28,020 bases of DNA from JABMRP01 sp964444795 (GCA_964444795.1 CAYUIQ010000104.1:1-28020), one strand, 5' to 3'. Counted from the stretch's first letter, positions 14,989-26,000 are shown. Numbers and translations: made by a program. Notes: a model not told the origin generated them from the letters alone.

Positions 14989-17900
14989 ATGAACCGACAG
15001 GTATCCCGTTGGGCTGGGCTTGCGGTACTCGCAGCCGTACCGGTGATCGTCCGCACCGCGGCGCCGGCGCACGCCGCGGAAATAAAACTGCTTTGGGAAA
15101 TCGGCAAGGCGGATAACGACACGGCCGAATTTGCCTTGGGGCGCGACGGTTACGCCCGGTTCGACCGCGACGGGATGTTTCTGGTCGGCCATAGCCGGCC
15201 GCAGCGCGACTGGCCCTATACGCATCCCGGGCCCGACGATCAATGGGCCGGCGGACGAAGCCACGGGTTTACGATTCTGTTCGGCCTCGACGGAACCATC
15301 GGAGAAGGTGCGTATCGGTTGGTGGTCGATCTGGTCGACACGCACGGCACCGACCCGCCGCCGCTACGGATCGACGTCAACGGCCGTTCGTTTGCGCACC
15401 GGCCGCCCCAAGGAGGAGGCGACGCCTCGATTTTCGGCGACCCGGCGGCCGGACGCGAGCATCGCTTCTCGATCGACGTGCCGGCCGACCTGCTACGAGC
15501 CGGGGCCAACGAGATTCGCATCACCACGCTCTCCGGTGGTTGGATCCTCTACGATTGGCTGGGATTCGAGGCTCCCGGGGACGCCGCGGTACAGCTTGCC
15601 GGCGGGACGCTGTTGCAGTCGGTCCAGGTCGATCGGTGGCTGACCCGGCACAAGGGTACACTGGGGCAGCGGGTATTGCTCACGCTGGTTCACCTGGGCG
15701 AACCGGCCGAAGTGACGATCGAGGCCAGCGGGATGAAGCCGATCGGGCTGACCGTGAAGCCGGGGATCGGAAAGGCCGAACTGCGCTTGCCGCCCGTGTC
15801 CGTCGAGACACCGCTGGTGGTGGCGGTGAAGCAAGACGGTCGAACCCTTGCCGAGCAGAAAACCACGCGGCACCTCGCCGCCGAGCGGCAGACGGTCGAT
15901 TGGGTCGATTGCCTGCTGGGCACCTCGACATCCAGATGGATGCTCTATCCGGGGCCGTCGATGCCCTTTTCGATGGTCAAGCTCAGTCCCGACAACGAAC
16001 CGCAGAAGTGGAAGGCCGGCTACGAGTACACGATCGAGAATATCGCCGGGTTCAGCCATCTGCACAGTTGGACGATGGGCGGGCTGTTGACGATGCCCGC
16101 CACGGGTCCGCTTGCGGTCGTCCCGGGCGGCCACACGAAGCCCGACGACGGCTATCGCTCGCGTTTCCGTCACGAAACCGAAGAGGCATCTCCGGGCTAT
16201 TACGCGGTGACCCTGGACGATTACGGCATCCGGGCCGAATTGACCTCGACGGTGCGCGCCGGGTTCCAACGTTACACGTTTCCCGAAGCGCGGCAAGCTC
16301 GCGTGCTGTTCGATCTGGAAACACCCACCGAATACGGATATCAGGTGCTCGACGCCAAGATCACCAAAGTCAGCGATACGGAAATCGAAGGCTACTCGAC
16401 TCAGCGCAGCGGCCGGTACGCCGGGTATCAGGAGTTCACGCTTCACTTCGTCGCCCGATTGAACCGGCCGTTTGCCTCGATGGGCGGATGGGCCGGCGGC
16501 GAGATTAGCCCCGACATCGAGGAAATCATCGGTAAAGGCGACACGGGTGTGTTTCTGGAGTTTTCGACGTCCGCCGGAGAGATCGTCAAGCTGCAGACGG
16601 GCATTTCGCTGGTGAGCATCGAACAGGCGCGGCTGAACCTGGAGACCGAGATGAAGCCTTTTGGGTGGGATTTCGACGCCGTGCGAAACTCTGCCCGAAA
16701 CACGTGGGGCGATCTGCTGGGCAAGATCGAAGTCAGCGGCGGCACGCCGGAGCAGATGACGAAGTTTTACACCAACCTGTACCGTTCGTATTGCTCGCGG
16801 ACGATCTGGAGCGACGTCAACGGCAAGTACGTCGATATGTACGAAAAAGTGCAACAACTCGAAGATCCCGAGTCGCCGGTTTACGGTTGCGATGCGTTTT
16901 GGAATACGTTCTGGAATCTCAATCAGCTCTGGAACCTGATCACGCCCGACGTGTCGAACCGGTGGGTCAAGTCGCTGCTGGAGATCCACGACCGGGGCGG
17001 GTGGCTGCCGAAGGGGCCGACGGGCATCGAGTATTCGAGCATCATGGTCGCTTCGCACGAAATCGCCCTGATCGTCGCCGCCTATCAGGCCGGCATCCGC
17101 GGCTACGACGCCGAGCGAGCGTACGCGGCGATCCGCCACATCCAAACCGAGCCGGGCCGACCGCACGAAGGGGGCGGGTACGTCGGCAACCGGCAGTTGA
17201 AGGAGTATATGGAACTCGGCTACGTCCCCTCGCCGGTCTCCAATACGCTGGAATACGCCTACGACGACTGGTGCGCCGCGCAAATGGCCAAGGCGCTGGG
17301 CAAGAAGGACGACCATGGGTATTTCCTCAAGCGGTCGGAGAACTATAAGAACGTGTTCGATGCGTCGGTCGGCTACACGCGTCCAAGGCGAGCCGACGGT
17401 ACGTGGGAGGAGAATTTCTCGCCCTTCTCCGGCCGCGGGTTCGTCGAGGGCAACTCCTGGCAGTACACGTGGTTTGTACCGCACGACGTGGCCGGTTTGA
17501 TCGAATTGATGGGCCGCGACGAGTTCAATCGGCGGCTGGCCGATGGTTTGGAAAAATCTCGGGCGAGCAACTTCAACGCCACCGGCGACCGATTCGACCA
17601 GTTTCCCGTCAACCACGGCAACCAGCCGAACATGCAGTCGTGCTATCTGTTCAACTACTCGGGCAAGCCGCACCTGGCGCAGAAGTGGGCCCGGGAGATC
17701 ATGGCCCGCTACTATGGCACCGGCCCGCTCGACGGCTGGCCCGGCGACGAAGACCAGGGGCAGATGGGCGCTTGGTACGCGATGAGCGCAATCGGCCTGT
17801 TTCAGATGGACGGCGGCTGCGCGACCGAGCCAATCTACGAGATCGGCAGCCCCATTTTCGATCGGGTGGTTATCCATCTTGACCGGAAGTACTATCCCGG

Positions 17901-18108
17901 CGAGCAGTTCGTGATCGAGGCCCGCAACAACTCGCCGGAGAACGTCTACATCCAGTCGGCCACGCTCGACGGCCGGCCCCTGGACAAGCCGTGGTTCTAT
18001 CAGCGCGAGCTGGTCGATGGCGGATCGCTGGTGCTGGAGATGGGCCCCGAGCCCAACAAGGCCTGGGGCAGCGCCCCGGAATCGGCGCCTCCTTCGACCA
18101 TGCGGTGA
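14989..18108 (+). CDS. Exported GH92 alpha-mannosidase-type glycosidase with N-terminal binding domain
   Basis: The protein has 1039 residues. GGGAG (14976-14980) is eight bases before ATG 14989, whereas the in-frame ATG 14974 has no site. A signal peptide ends near APAHA (residue 29). Residues about 30-195 (LLWEIGKADNDTAEF to ILYDWLGFEAP) resemble the jelly-roll binding domain at the end of family 4 rhamnogalacturonan lyases. Residues about 200-300 look like an Ig-type beta domain. The GH92 part begins near residue 303 (VDWVDCLLGTST). It carries GYEYTIENIAGFSHLH, FWNTFWNLNQLWNL (638-650), EGNSWQYTWFVPHD (820 on, likely catalytic-acid Glu) and GDEDQGQMGAWYAMSAIGLF (919 on, acidic residues matching the family's proposed base). 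GH92 enzymes are calcium-dependent exo-alpha-mannosidases acting on N-glycans or mannans by inversion; bond specificity is not predictable. It is last in the plus-strand cluster. Confidence 0.93.
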   Translation: MNRQVSRWAGLAVLAAVPVIVRTAAPAHAAEIKLLWEIGKADNDTAEFALGRDGYARFDRDGMFLVGHSRPQRDWPYTHPGPDDQWAGGRSHGFTILFGLDGTIGEGAYRLVVDLVDTHGTDPPPLRIDVNGRSFAHRPPQGGGDASIFGDPAAGREHRFSIDVPADLLRAGANEIRITTLSGGWILYDWLGFEAPGDAAVQLAGGTLLQSVQVDRWLTRHKGTLGQRVLLTLVHLGEPAEVTIEASGMKPIGLTVKPGIGKAELRLPPVSVETPLVVAVKQDGRTLAEQKTTRHLAAERQTVDWVDCLLGTSTSRWMLYPGPSMPFSMVKLSPDNEPQKWKAGYEYTIENIAGFSHLHSWTMGGLLTMPATGPLAVVPGGHTKPDDGYRSRFRHETEEASPGYYAVTLDDYGIRAELTSTVRAGFQRYTFPEARQARVLFDLETPTEYGYQVLDAKITKVSDTEIEGYSTQRSGRYAGYQEFTLHFVARLNRPFASMGGWAGGEISPDIEEIIGKGDTGVFLEFSTSAGEIVKLQTGISLVSIEQARLNLETEMKPFGWDFDAVRNSARNTWGDLLGKIEVSGGTPEQMTKFYTNLYRSYCSRTIWSDVNGKYVDMYEKVQQLEDPESPVYGCDAFWNTFWNLNQLWNLITPDVSNRWVKSLLEIHDRGGWLPKGPTGIEYSSIMVASHEIALIVAAYQAGIRGYDAERAYAAIRHIQTEPGRPHEGGGYVGNRQLKEYMELGYVPSPVSNTLEYAYDDWCAAQMAKALGKKDDHGYFLKRSENYKNVFDASVGYTRPRRADGTWEENFSPFSGRGFVEGNSWQYTWFVPHDVAGLIELMGRDEFNRRLADGLEKSRASNFNATGDRFDQFPVNHGNQPNMQSCYLFNYSGKPHLAQKWAREIMARYYGTGPLDGWPGDEDQGQMGAWYAMSAIGLFQMDGGCATEPIYEIGSPIFDRVVIHLDRKYYPGEQFVIEARNNSPENVYIQSATLDGRPLDKPWFYQRELVDGGSLVLEMGPEPNKAWGSAPESAPPSTMR

Positions 18109-18190
18109 GCTTCGCCGATGCGGTAAGCATCACCGTCGGCGGTTACTGTTGGGAAGCCCGGCGGATCGAACGGTTATCGTGCAACGCCCA

Positions 18191-19483
18191 TTAGAAGCGG
18201 ATTTCGGTACGCATCGAGAGGCCGTCGAAGGTGAGCGTATCGCCCACGGCAACCGAGTTGCTGGTTTGCACACCCCGGATAAACTCGTCGGTGGCCAGCG
18301 CATTGAACCAGCCGCTGAACAGGTAGCCGGTGGTCAGGCGGACGCAGCCACCGCGACTGGTCCAGCCAACTCCCAGTTCCAGGTCGAGGATCGAGATCAC
18401 CCCGTCCTCGCTCCAGCCGGTGTTGGCGACCGTGCCGCGGAAGTTGTCGCTCTGAACGTAGCGGCCGCGGAAGTTACCGCCCAGCAACGAGGCCGCCGCG
18501 CGACTGTAGACGAGGAAACCACAGTCTCCGATTCTTCGGTCACCCTCCAAGCCCAAGCGGATGCCGCCGCCGTCGAAGCGGATCTCGGTGGAAACCGTTT
18601 CGATGGTCGTTGCGTTGGTGAGAACGGCGTCGAAAGTCTGGCCCAGATGAGCATATCGCAGCCCCGCGACGTAGTTCAATGAATACTTCTTCCCCCGCGA
18701 CAGCACGCGGCGATAGTCGAGATCGACGATCTGAAAGTCGATGTCGTAGCGAGCGCTGGCGTTGAGGAAATCGGTCGGCGTGGCGACCGCCCCGGGATGG
18801 CTGACCAGCGAGCGGAGGACATTCGTTCCCGTACGGCTGATCTGATTGGTCGTGTCGGCCTCGAAATGCGAGTAGGTCAGCCCCAGTTCGGAGCAACTGT
18901 CCAGGCGGAACGCAAATCCAAGTCGAAATCCACCCTCGAAGTCGCAATCGACGATCCCTTCGGAGCCGATCTGAACCGGCGCGGCCCCGGCTGGGGGGAC
19001 AATCCCGCTGTTGATGGGAACGGCGAACGACACCTTGTCGTTGCCCGGCCGCAGCAGCAAGAACTCGCCGAAGAACCGGATGCAGGGCGCACAGCACGCT
19101 TTCTGACAGCCCGCGCCGCACTGGCCGGTCGCACACGCCTCCGCTTCACCGGGGACCGGCTCCGTGGCAGGCGGCAGATCGGTAAGTGGAGCCGGAGCGA
19201 TGGCCGGCTCCTGTGCCGAAAGCAGATGAAAATCGTTTTCACCCGAAGCCGGGTTGGGCGCCGAAGCCTCTGCCGAAAGAGGGTGGAAATCGTTTTCACC
19301 CAAGGCCGGGACGGGCGCGGAAGCCTCTGCCGAAAGAGGGTAGAAGTCGTTTCCACCAAAGGTGGAATTCCCGTGCGAAAAGCTGGGAAAGATCAGCTTG
19401 AAATCCGACGAGTCCGCGCGACCCTCAGTGGCCAGAACGAGCAAGGCCGCCGTGGCCAACAACGCGGATAATTGCGATTTCAT
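18191..19483 (-). CDS. Cysteine-rich outer-membrane beta-barrel protein (Lpg MOMP / BBP7-like)
   Basis: The protein has 430 residues from ATG 19483, with CAGGGGG (19491-19497) seven bases upstream; the longer frame to 19579 lacks a site. The signal peptide is SQLSALLATAALLVLATEGRA. Residues 43-99 are three 19-residue repeats (ENDFHPLSAEASAP type), a disordered linker. Next comes a Cys cluster (CATGQCGAGCQKACCAPC, about 115-135), often found in planctomycete envelope proteins and possibly used for cross-linking. The rest is a barrel, with alternating amphipathic strands such as GGFRLGFAFRLDSCSELGLTYSHFEADT, NYVAGLRYAHLGQTFD and LELGVGWTSRGGCVRLTTGYLFSGWF. The last residues, LTFDGLSMRTEIRF, end in Phe as outer-membrane barrels do. 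It resembles the Legionella major outer membrane protein family (PF05150), common in planctomycetes. A porin or surface structural role is likely; substrate is unknown. Confidence 0.85.
   Translation of the reverse strand: MKSQLSALLATAALLVLATEGRADSSDFKLIFPSFSHGNSTFGGNDFYPLSAEASAPVPALGENDFHPLSAEASAPNPASGENDFHLLSAQEPAIAPAPLTDLPPATEPVPGEAEACATGQCGAGCQKACCAPCIRFFGEFLLLRPGNDKVSFAVPINSGIVPPAGAAPVQIGSEGIVDCDFEGGFRLGFAFRLDSCSELGLTYSHFEADTTNQISRTGTNVLRSLVSHPGAVATPTDFLNASARYDIDFQIVDLDYRRVLSRGKKYSLNYVAGLRYAHLGQTFDAVLTNATTIETVSTEIRFDGGGIRLGLEGDRRIGDCGFLVYSRAAASLLGGNFRGRYVQSDNFRGTVANTGWSEDGVISILDLELGVGWTSRGGCVRLTTGYLFSGWFNALATDEFIRGVQTSNSVAVGDTLTFDGLSMRTEIRF
19187..19357 (-). repeat. Three 57-bp tandem repeats in the outer-membrane protein gene
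   Basis: Three in-frame 57-base units code for 19 residues each: GGNDFYPLSAEASAPVPAL, GENDFHPLSAEASAPNPAS and GENDFHLLSAQEPAIAPAP. The first two are nearly identical and the third has diverged. They lie between the signal peptide and the cysteine cluster, and copy number could vary by slippage without breaking the frame. Confidence 0.85.
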
Positions 19484-19556
19484 CACGTTACCCCCTGAAC
19501 TGGAACGGCCGCAAAGGTTACAGACGTCGTAAAACATCGAGCCGGCAGAAACAGAC

Positions 19557-19586
19557 CTCATATCGTGCAGTATCGTCACCCTCCAA
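19557..19586 (-). promoter_or_regulatory. Possible promoter of the outer-membrane protein gene
   Basis: On the minus strand TTGGAG (19581-19586) and TATGAG (19557-19562) are 18 bases apart, about 70 bases before the ATG at 19483. Each box matches four of six consensus bases, so support is modest. Confidence 0.3.
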
Positions 19587-19877
19587 CATGAGGGCGCAGA
19601 AGAACAGGAAGCGACAGAAGAACCGCCACGACCTGTAAAGATTGCGCAGGGTACCCACTTGCCTGCGATTTGGTGGAGAGGAAGCGGACGTCGTTCACTT
19701 ACTCGTCAAGCACCGCTCGATTGACACTCCGTATCTTATTTCCCTTCAACATCTTAGTGCATTTCATGCCGCTTCCGAATCAGGCAAAAGCAACTCAAAA
19801 ACTGGCGTTTTCTCTTGCCGGTAAATCCGATGCAACCTATTTTTTCTACTTAATCCCAGCAAACTATCCAAAATGCA

Positions 19878-19903
19878 TTGACAGCCGCTCCTTTGTATAT
19901 TAA
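19878..19903 (+). promoter_or_regulatory. Possible promoter elements of the giant surface-protein gene
   Basis: A consensus -35 box, TTGACA (19878-19883), is followed by TATATTAA (19896-19903). The gap of 12-14 bases is shorter than the usual 16-18, so the two may not work together. Transcription from here would give a leader of about 130 bases to the ATG at 20040. Confidence 0.25.
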
Positions 19904-20039
19904 GCTCACCCCCGTATGGGCTAGCACTGCCAGCAGTGCCAGCACGACCGGATTTTGCGCCGGCACAAGGGACTCTTTGCGGACCCGGATCAGGAGTCTC
20001 GTTTCCCTTGAATTCCTCCCAGCGACGGAGAGTGCAACG

Positions 20040-23000
20040 ATGAGGTGGCAACATTTTTTCGGTAAGAAGACGAGCGGACAACGTTCCTCCAACTTCGCCA
20101 GGAGCCCACGCGCCGGCCGTCAGCTCAGGGGGTGCATCAGACGATCGCGAGCGTTGCAGGTGGAACCCCTGGAACAACGAGCGATGCTGTCGATTGTGTT
20201 TCCCAGCGATAAGCTGCAGTCGGGCCTTGAGGTCGTCGAGGGGCTGACAAGTACTGTCGCGACGCATGTTCCCGGCTTGATGGGGGATCTGCTTGCCGGC
20301 GTGGGGAATGACGATGAGGCCTGGCTTTACCAAGCGTTCCCGGGCGAGGTCAACGAGATCGACATCCACACGGGACTCCTCGATGGGTACCTTTTCCTCA
20401 ACGACTCGGATGACGTTCCGGTCTACCGAGTTCTTCCGGCGGTGTCTACGGAGGTCCTCAGTGTCGAGGCAAGCACACAGGATGACGTCGCGACGGTGTA
20501 CTCTATTGGAGGCGAGATCAGCGGGCCCGGTTTTGAACTCCTTGGGCCCAGTGTGGAGATTGGTGGGCCTGGTTTCGAATTGAAGTTGAAGAAGCCCTGG
20601 GACCCATTCACTTGGACGGAGTCAGAGGCTCCCCTAGTAGGCATTAGCTCAACGTTGGGCGGCTTCAGCTTCACGATCTTCGGCATTAGCACGACGGCTG
20701 GCATGGGCGACGAATGGAGTTCATCGTCGAGCACCCAGCAATCGTTTTCAAAACTTGAGCAGTGGTTGGACACGGTCGATGCCAGGGCGGTGCTGCCCGT
20801 TTCCTCCGCGTTTGAAGACCTGCTTCCCAAGGACGATGAATTAGATGCGATGGGTTCAGGCGAGCCCGAGGACCTGGACGACTACATGACCGACAAGTTC
20901 AATACCAAGTGGATATTCGTGGACGCGGCGGACGGGCCCGACACCGTGGACTTGAGCACCCTGACCGGTTTCTCGACGGTCATCTACGGCGGCCCCGGCG
21001 ACGATACTCTGGCCGGTGGTGGAAGCCAATCTCTACTGGATGCTCTCGGCTTCACGTCCACTGGGGACGCCTCGACCATCAAGCTCGATGGGGGCGAGGG
21101 GCGCGACACGTTCATCATTAACAAGTGGTTCGACGTTGGGGGCGACGGCATATTCGTGGTTGATGGCGGCCCAGACAACGATCGGCTTCTGTTTGAGGGC
21201 ACGGAGGGAGACGACATTATCACCCTGGTGGCAGATGAAAACGGCACGCTGAAAAAAGTCATCTTGGATAGGCCCAACCCAAACGCCGGCCTGCCGGCAA
21301 ACGAAGTCGTCACGATCAGCTACCTCGACAGCATGACTCCCACCGGCGGGTTCTTGACGCTGACCTTCGACACTGGAAGCGGTAATCCAGCCGCGACCAT
21401 TCGCGTGCCATACAACGCAACGGGCCAAGATATTGAGGATGCCCTAAAGAACGACCCGACAATCGGCGAGGAAGACGTGCTGGTGGAGGGTGGCCCAGGC
21501 GGTCCCTGGACCGTCAGATTCCAAGGAGATTTGGGCAATACCGACTTGAAGCAGGTATTGGCCGACCTGTCCGAACTGGCGTCGAGTCCCGGGTGGGGCT
21601 CTGTGGAGGAAACCGCGAAGGGGAGCGTGGAGTCGGGGACCGACGCGGCCTACAAGATCAGCGTGCCACACCGCACGGACGGTGGAACGTTCAGGCTCGT
21701 GGTGAACGGAAGTGCGACTCCGACCGAAGATCAGATCTCGGGCGAGATTCCGTACGACGCCAGTGCGGACGACGTTTATGACGCATTGGAGTCGCTTCCG
21801 AATATCGGCCCTGATGATGTCTTCGTGAGGGGGCTGGACGGTGGACCGTGGGATATCGAATTCGGCGGCTCTTTCGCCGGACAGAACGTTGAACTGACGG
21901 TTTTCACTACCGATGATGACACGCACGCCTATTATCCGAGCCCGACCCTCCAATCGCCCGTCGATTGCGAAGTCACTAAGGTGCAGCACATCAGTCCCGG
22001 CGACAATGAGGTCCAGGGATTCGTGCTTTCCTACGGTGACACGGGCGACGCCTTCCGGATCGGTTTCGGGCAGCAGGAGGAGCTTCCCGGACTGCTCGGC
22101 GACCTAGGTTTACCCGCCACTACCGCGACGTCATGGACCGATCCGCTGCCGGTGGGCGCCCCCGCCGACGAGGTCCGGGACGCTCTGGAGCGACTCGACA
22201 ACGTCGGCCTAGGCGACGTGATCGTGACAAGATACGTTGTCGCCGATCCGGGCAGCGAAGAACTCCATTTCGCCTATACGGTGGAATTGACCGGCGAGTT
22301 TCGCGAGGAGGACGTCCCGGCACTGAAAATCGCCGGCGCCGTGCAGGACAAATCCCTCACGGAGGTAAACGGCGCGCCTGTCATACAGGGGACGAACGAG
22401 ATACAGACCATTTCGCTTGTCGGGGCCGACGAGGACGACGGCGACACGTTCATGCTTACGTTCACCAATCCCGACGGCCTCACCAGCAACACTGGCCTGA
22501 TTCCCCGCGACGCGACGGCGTTGCAGGTGGAGAACGCGCTAAACGCCATCGCCTCGATCAATGCCGGGGGCGGAGGCGTCTCGGTCGACGGCGGCGCCGG
22601 TGGGCCCTGGAGCGTGACTTTCGACACGGGACCGCTGGCGGAAACCGACGTGAACTTGATTGACGTTCGGGTCGCGAAGTCCAGCGTCTCCTTCGACGCC
22701 GAAACGATCTCTCAAGACTCGGTTCACGAGATTCAGCGATTCTATCTTACTGGATTTGCCGCCGACGACATGTTCACGCTTACGTTCACGAATCCCGACG
22801 GCGTCACCGGCACCACGGAACCGATGTCCATCAACGCGGACAGGCAGGAAGTGTGGGACGCGCTGCTCGCGATTCCTTCGACCGGAAACACAACCAATGA
22901 TGTCTTTGTCGTCGGCGGCGCCGGTCCCTCCTGGGACGTGGCCTTCTGGTGGCTAGGAGACGTGGATGCGATTGAAGTTACCGTAATCACCGGCAGCGTC

Positions 23001-26000
23001 CCGGTCGAATCCCGTACGGTCGTAAACGGCGTGCCCGGCATAACCGGCTACGACGAACAACAGACCGTTGAGCTGGTCCACACGGACCCCGACGGGACCG
23101 AGCACCCGGCTACCGGGGGCACGTTCACGCTGACGTTTACCGACCCCTACGGCGCCGTGCGCACCACGGCTGATATGCCATTCGACGCAACGAAAGATGA
23201 GGTGCAAGATGCGCTCAACATAGCGGTTTCCGACTTTGGAGGACAGGTTTCCGTCGCCGGCGATGCCGGCGGACCCTGGACCGTAACCTACGGCGAGTCG
23301 CTGGCGGAAACCGACGTGCCCTTGATCAAGGCCGACACGGCCAACCTCCGACGTGACATCGGGAGCCCGTCGGAACCGGCGGTCCACATATTGCAGGCGC
23401 CCGCACCCGGTGTCAATGAGCAGCAGGAAATCAGCTTCTCGCCCATTCCCACAACAGGAGACTTTACCCTCACGTTCGAGGATTCCACGACCGAACTGCT
23501 GCCCTGGAATGCCACCGCCTTGCAGATTCAGAAAGCGCTGAACGGATTGGCCGGTGTCGACGGTTTGAACGACGAGAACGACTCCGACCCCAACGACGAC
23601 GACGAACTTCAGGTGACCGGGCCCGAAGGAGGGCCTTGGACCGTCGAATTCACCGGCAAGTTCCGCGGTCAAGCCCAGATGCCGATCGACGTAGACACCG
23701 AGCCGACCGACGATCAGGGCATTCAGCACAAACTGCGAGTCGTGGGCCTGGATCCGGACAGAGAGCAGACCCAGGAAGCCGTCGGGACCAACGAAGTGCA
23801 GACGGTCACGCTGCCGGACGAGGCTGAAACGGGCACGTTTACGCTCACGTTTGATGACGGAAACGGGGGCAAGATTACGACAGACCCCATATCTATGATA
23901 GCCACACCGCAGCAGGTGCAGGAAGAACTGATGAAGCTGGATTCGATCATGGAAGATGAGGACGGCGATCTGTTGGAGGATGACGGGGTTGACAACGTTC
24001 GCGTGCGCGGCGTGGCCAGAGGCCCGTGGGAGATCGAGTTCGTCGATGACCTAGCCGAAGAGGATCAGCCGCTTCTGGAACTCGACACGTCGGGCCTGAC
24101 TTTCACCGGCGGTGGCCTCCAGGTCAACGAGGACGTCCCGGGTAACGACGGCGGCGCGTATCTGCCCGTCGCCACCACCGAGTTCACGGACCTGGTAAAC
24201 GTCGAGGAGTTTGTCATTGAGGGCGGCGGAGGTGACGACCGGCTGATTGTCCAGGGCGCCCTCGACTTAAGCCTGGGCGTCTTCTTCAACGGCGGCGACG
24301 GCACGGATAGCCTGGAATTGGTCTCCAAAGACGACAGCCCGACCTTTGTAGCTCCCATCTTTCCCGACGACACCCAGGGCACCATCATCATGGATTATCC
24401 TGTTCTGGGTACGTTTGGGTTTGACGTCCAATTCGTAGACGTCGAGGGCGAGATCGTTATGGACGCAAATGGCCAAGAGGGCGGCAGTGTGTCGCTCTCC
24501 GGCACGGACGGCGGCGACGACATCCGTTTCGCCGGGGTGGAAGGCAGCAGCGGCTCGGCCACATTTGCCCGCGACGGTCAGGTGCCCATCATCCTCCAGG
24601 GCTTCGCAGCGGGCAGCTCGGTGACCATCGACGGTCACCTGGGCGACGACTCGATCTCGGTGGCACTCAACGGAGTGACCGAGTTTGCGGATTTCACGGT
24701 CCTCGGCGGCGGCCCCGCTGGAAGCGACGCGATGCGACTGGAGGGAACGGGCGCAGCGGACGAATTCACCTTCAATCTGGCCGCGTCTTCGGTCAAAGAC
24801 GGCATGCTCACTGTCGGCGGGACGACGCCCGTTGAACTCGACTTGAAAGGGTTTGAGGATTACTCGTTCATCGGATCGAATGGAGAGGACAGCCTGACGG
24901 TTATTTCCCCAACGGTCAACTCCAACGACTCGATCCGGTTCTTCCCCGAGCCCGGTAACGACGGTTCGGTGGTATTCGGTTTACGCGCAGATGCACTGGA
25001 CCCCGTTGAGGTCTATTCACCGGTATCGTTTCAAAGCATCGAGGTCCGAAACTTCAACTCCCAAGGGGGAGAGGACACGTTCTACGTGTCCACCGACCAA
25101 GTTCCCGGAGTGAGCGCCGGCCTGGAGGTCATAGGTGGAGATGGCACGAGCGAGGTCATCCTAGGCGGACAATCGACGACCCTCTCCCACGATACGGCGG
25201 CGAAAGACACGCTGATCCTGGACGTTACCACCACCCGAGACGGTCATGATGTGGAAGTAACACCAGGAAAGGGGATCGACATCTCGCTGAGCATTGGCGC
25301 CGGTTACGACATACTGACGTACAATGCCGTGGCCGACGGCGTGAGGGTCGACCTGGAGGAGGCGAAGATCTCGCAGGACGACTACGGCGACGTGTTCTTC
25401 GTCGGCACCGAGGACGTGAATCTGATCGGTACCGGCCCGGCGGCAACGCTCACGTTCGACGGCCCTTTGGCCAATGAGCGGCTTCTTTATACGCCCGCGG
25501 CGGCCGACGCAGGCTACCTGATCGCCGACGGCGGATGGGTCGGCTATGCGTTCGACCGCTTCGGCGAACTGCTGATCAACGGCGGCCCGGGCGCGGGCGA
25601 TGAGGTCATGGTAGTGGCCACTCGCCATGACGACGTTATCGACGTTTATGGCCCCGACCGCACCGTGGCAGTAACCGACGCCACTGGTTTGGCGTTGTTG
25701 CCGGCAAAGGTTGGTAACAATGTGGAGGTGGTCGGCGTCGACGGCCTTTCGGGCGACGACCTGTTCCTGGTGACGCCTGCTGGGCCCGGGGACAGCCCGT
25801 TGTTGATCGACATCTTCGGCGGATTCCCCAACGCCAGCGATCGACTGGTCATCACGGACGAGGGACTCGGCGACGTGGTCCGCCATCACCAAGGGCCCGA
25901 CGGCCGCAGCGGCTCGGTGATCGTTGGAGCGTCGTCCCCGGTTGCGTACGACGAGGTGGAGCGGGTGGATATTCTGCCGCTGGCCCCGGAGCCAGGTCGT

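Larger units (their letters stand above)
19484..20039. other. 556-bp divergent intergenic region, partly AT-rich
   Basis: This spacer separates the outer-membrane protein gene (minus) from the giant surface-protein gene (plus). The stretch 19730-19910 is clearly richer in A and T than the coding sequence on either side. It holds a perfect TTGACA at 19878-19883 and a TATATTAA run at 19896-19903, besides the minus-strand promoter candidate at 19557-19586. Short frames at 19642-19903 on the plus strand lack family likeness and are not called. A small duplicated GCCAGCA element occurs near 19929-19942. Confidence 0.6.

Noticed and set aside
15493..17877. Open frame of 794 codons on the minus strand
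   Set aside because: It lies wholly inside the GH92 gene on the opposite strand, which has unmistakable family motifs. Long antisense frames are expected in GC-rich genes.
18109..18190. Possible terminator hairpin between the convergent GH92 and outer-membrane protein genes
   Set aside because: GCCGA and TCGGC near 18115-18142 can pair, but the stem is short and imperfect and no T-run follows on either strand.
19642..19903. Overlapping plus-strand frames in the AT-rich spacer (60 and 77 codons)
   Set aside because: No ribosome site, no recognisable domain, and they run into the promoter-like elements of the giant gene.
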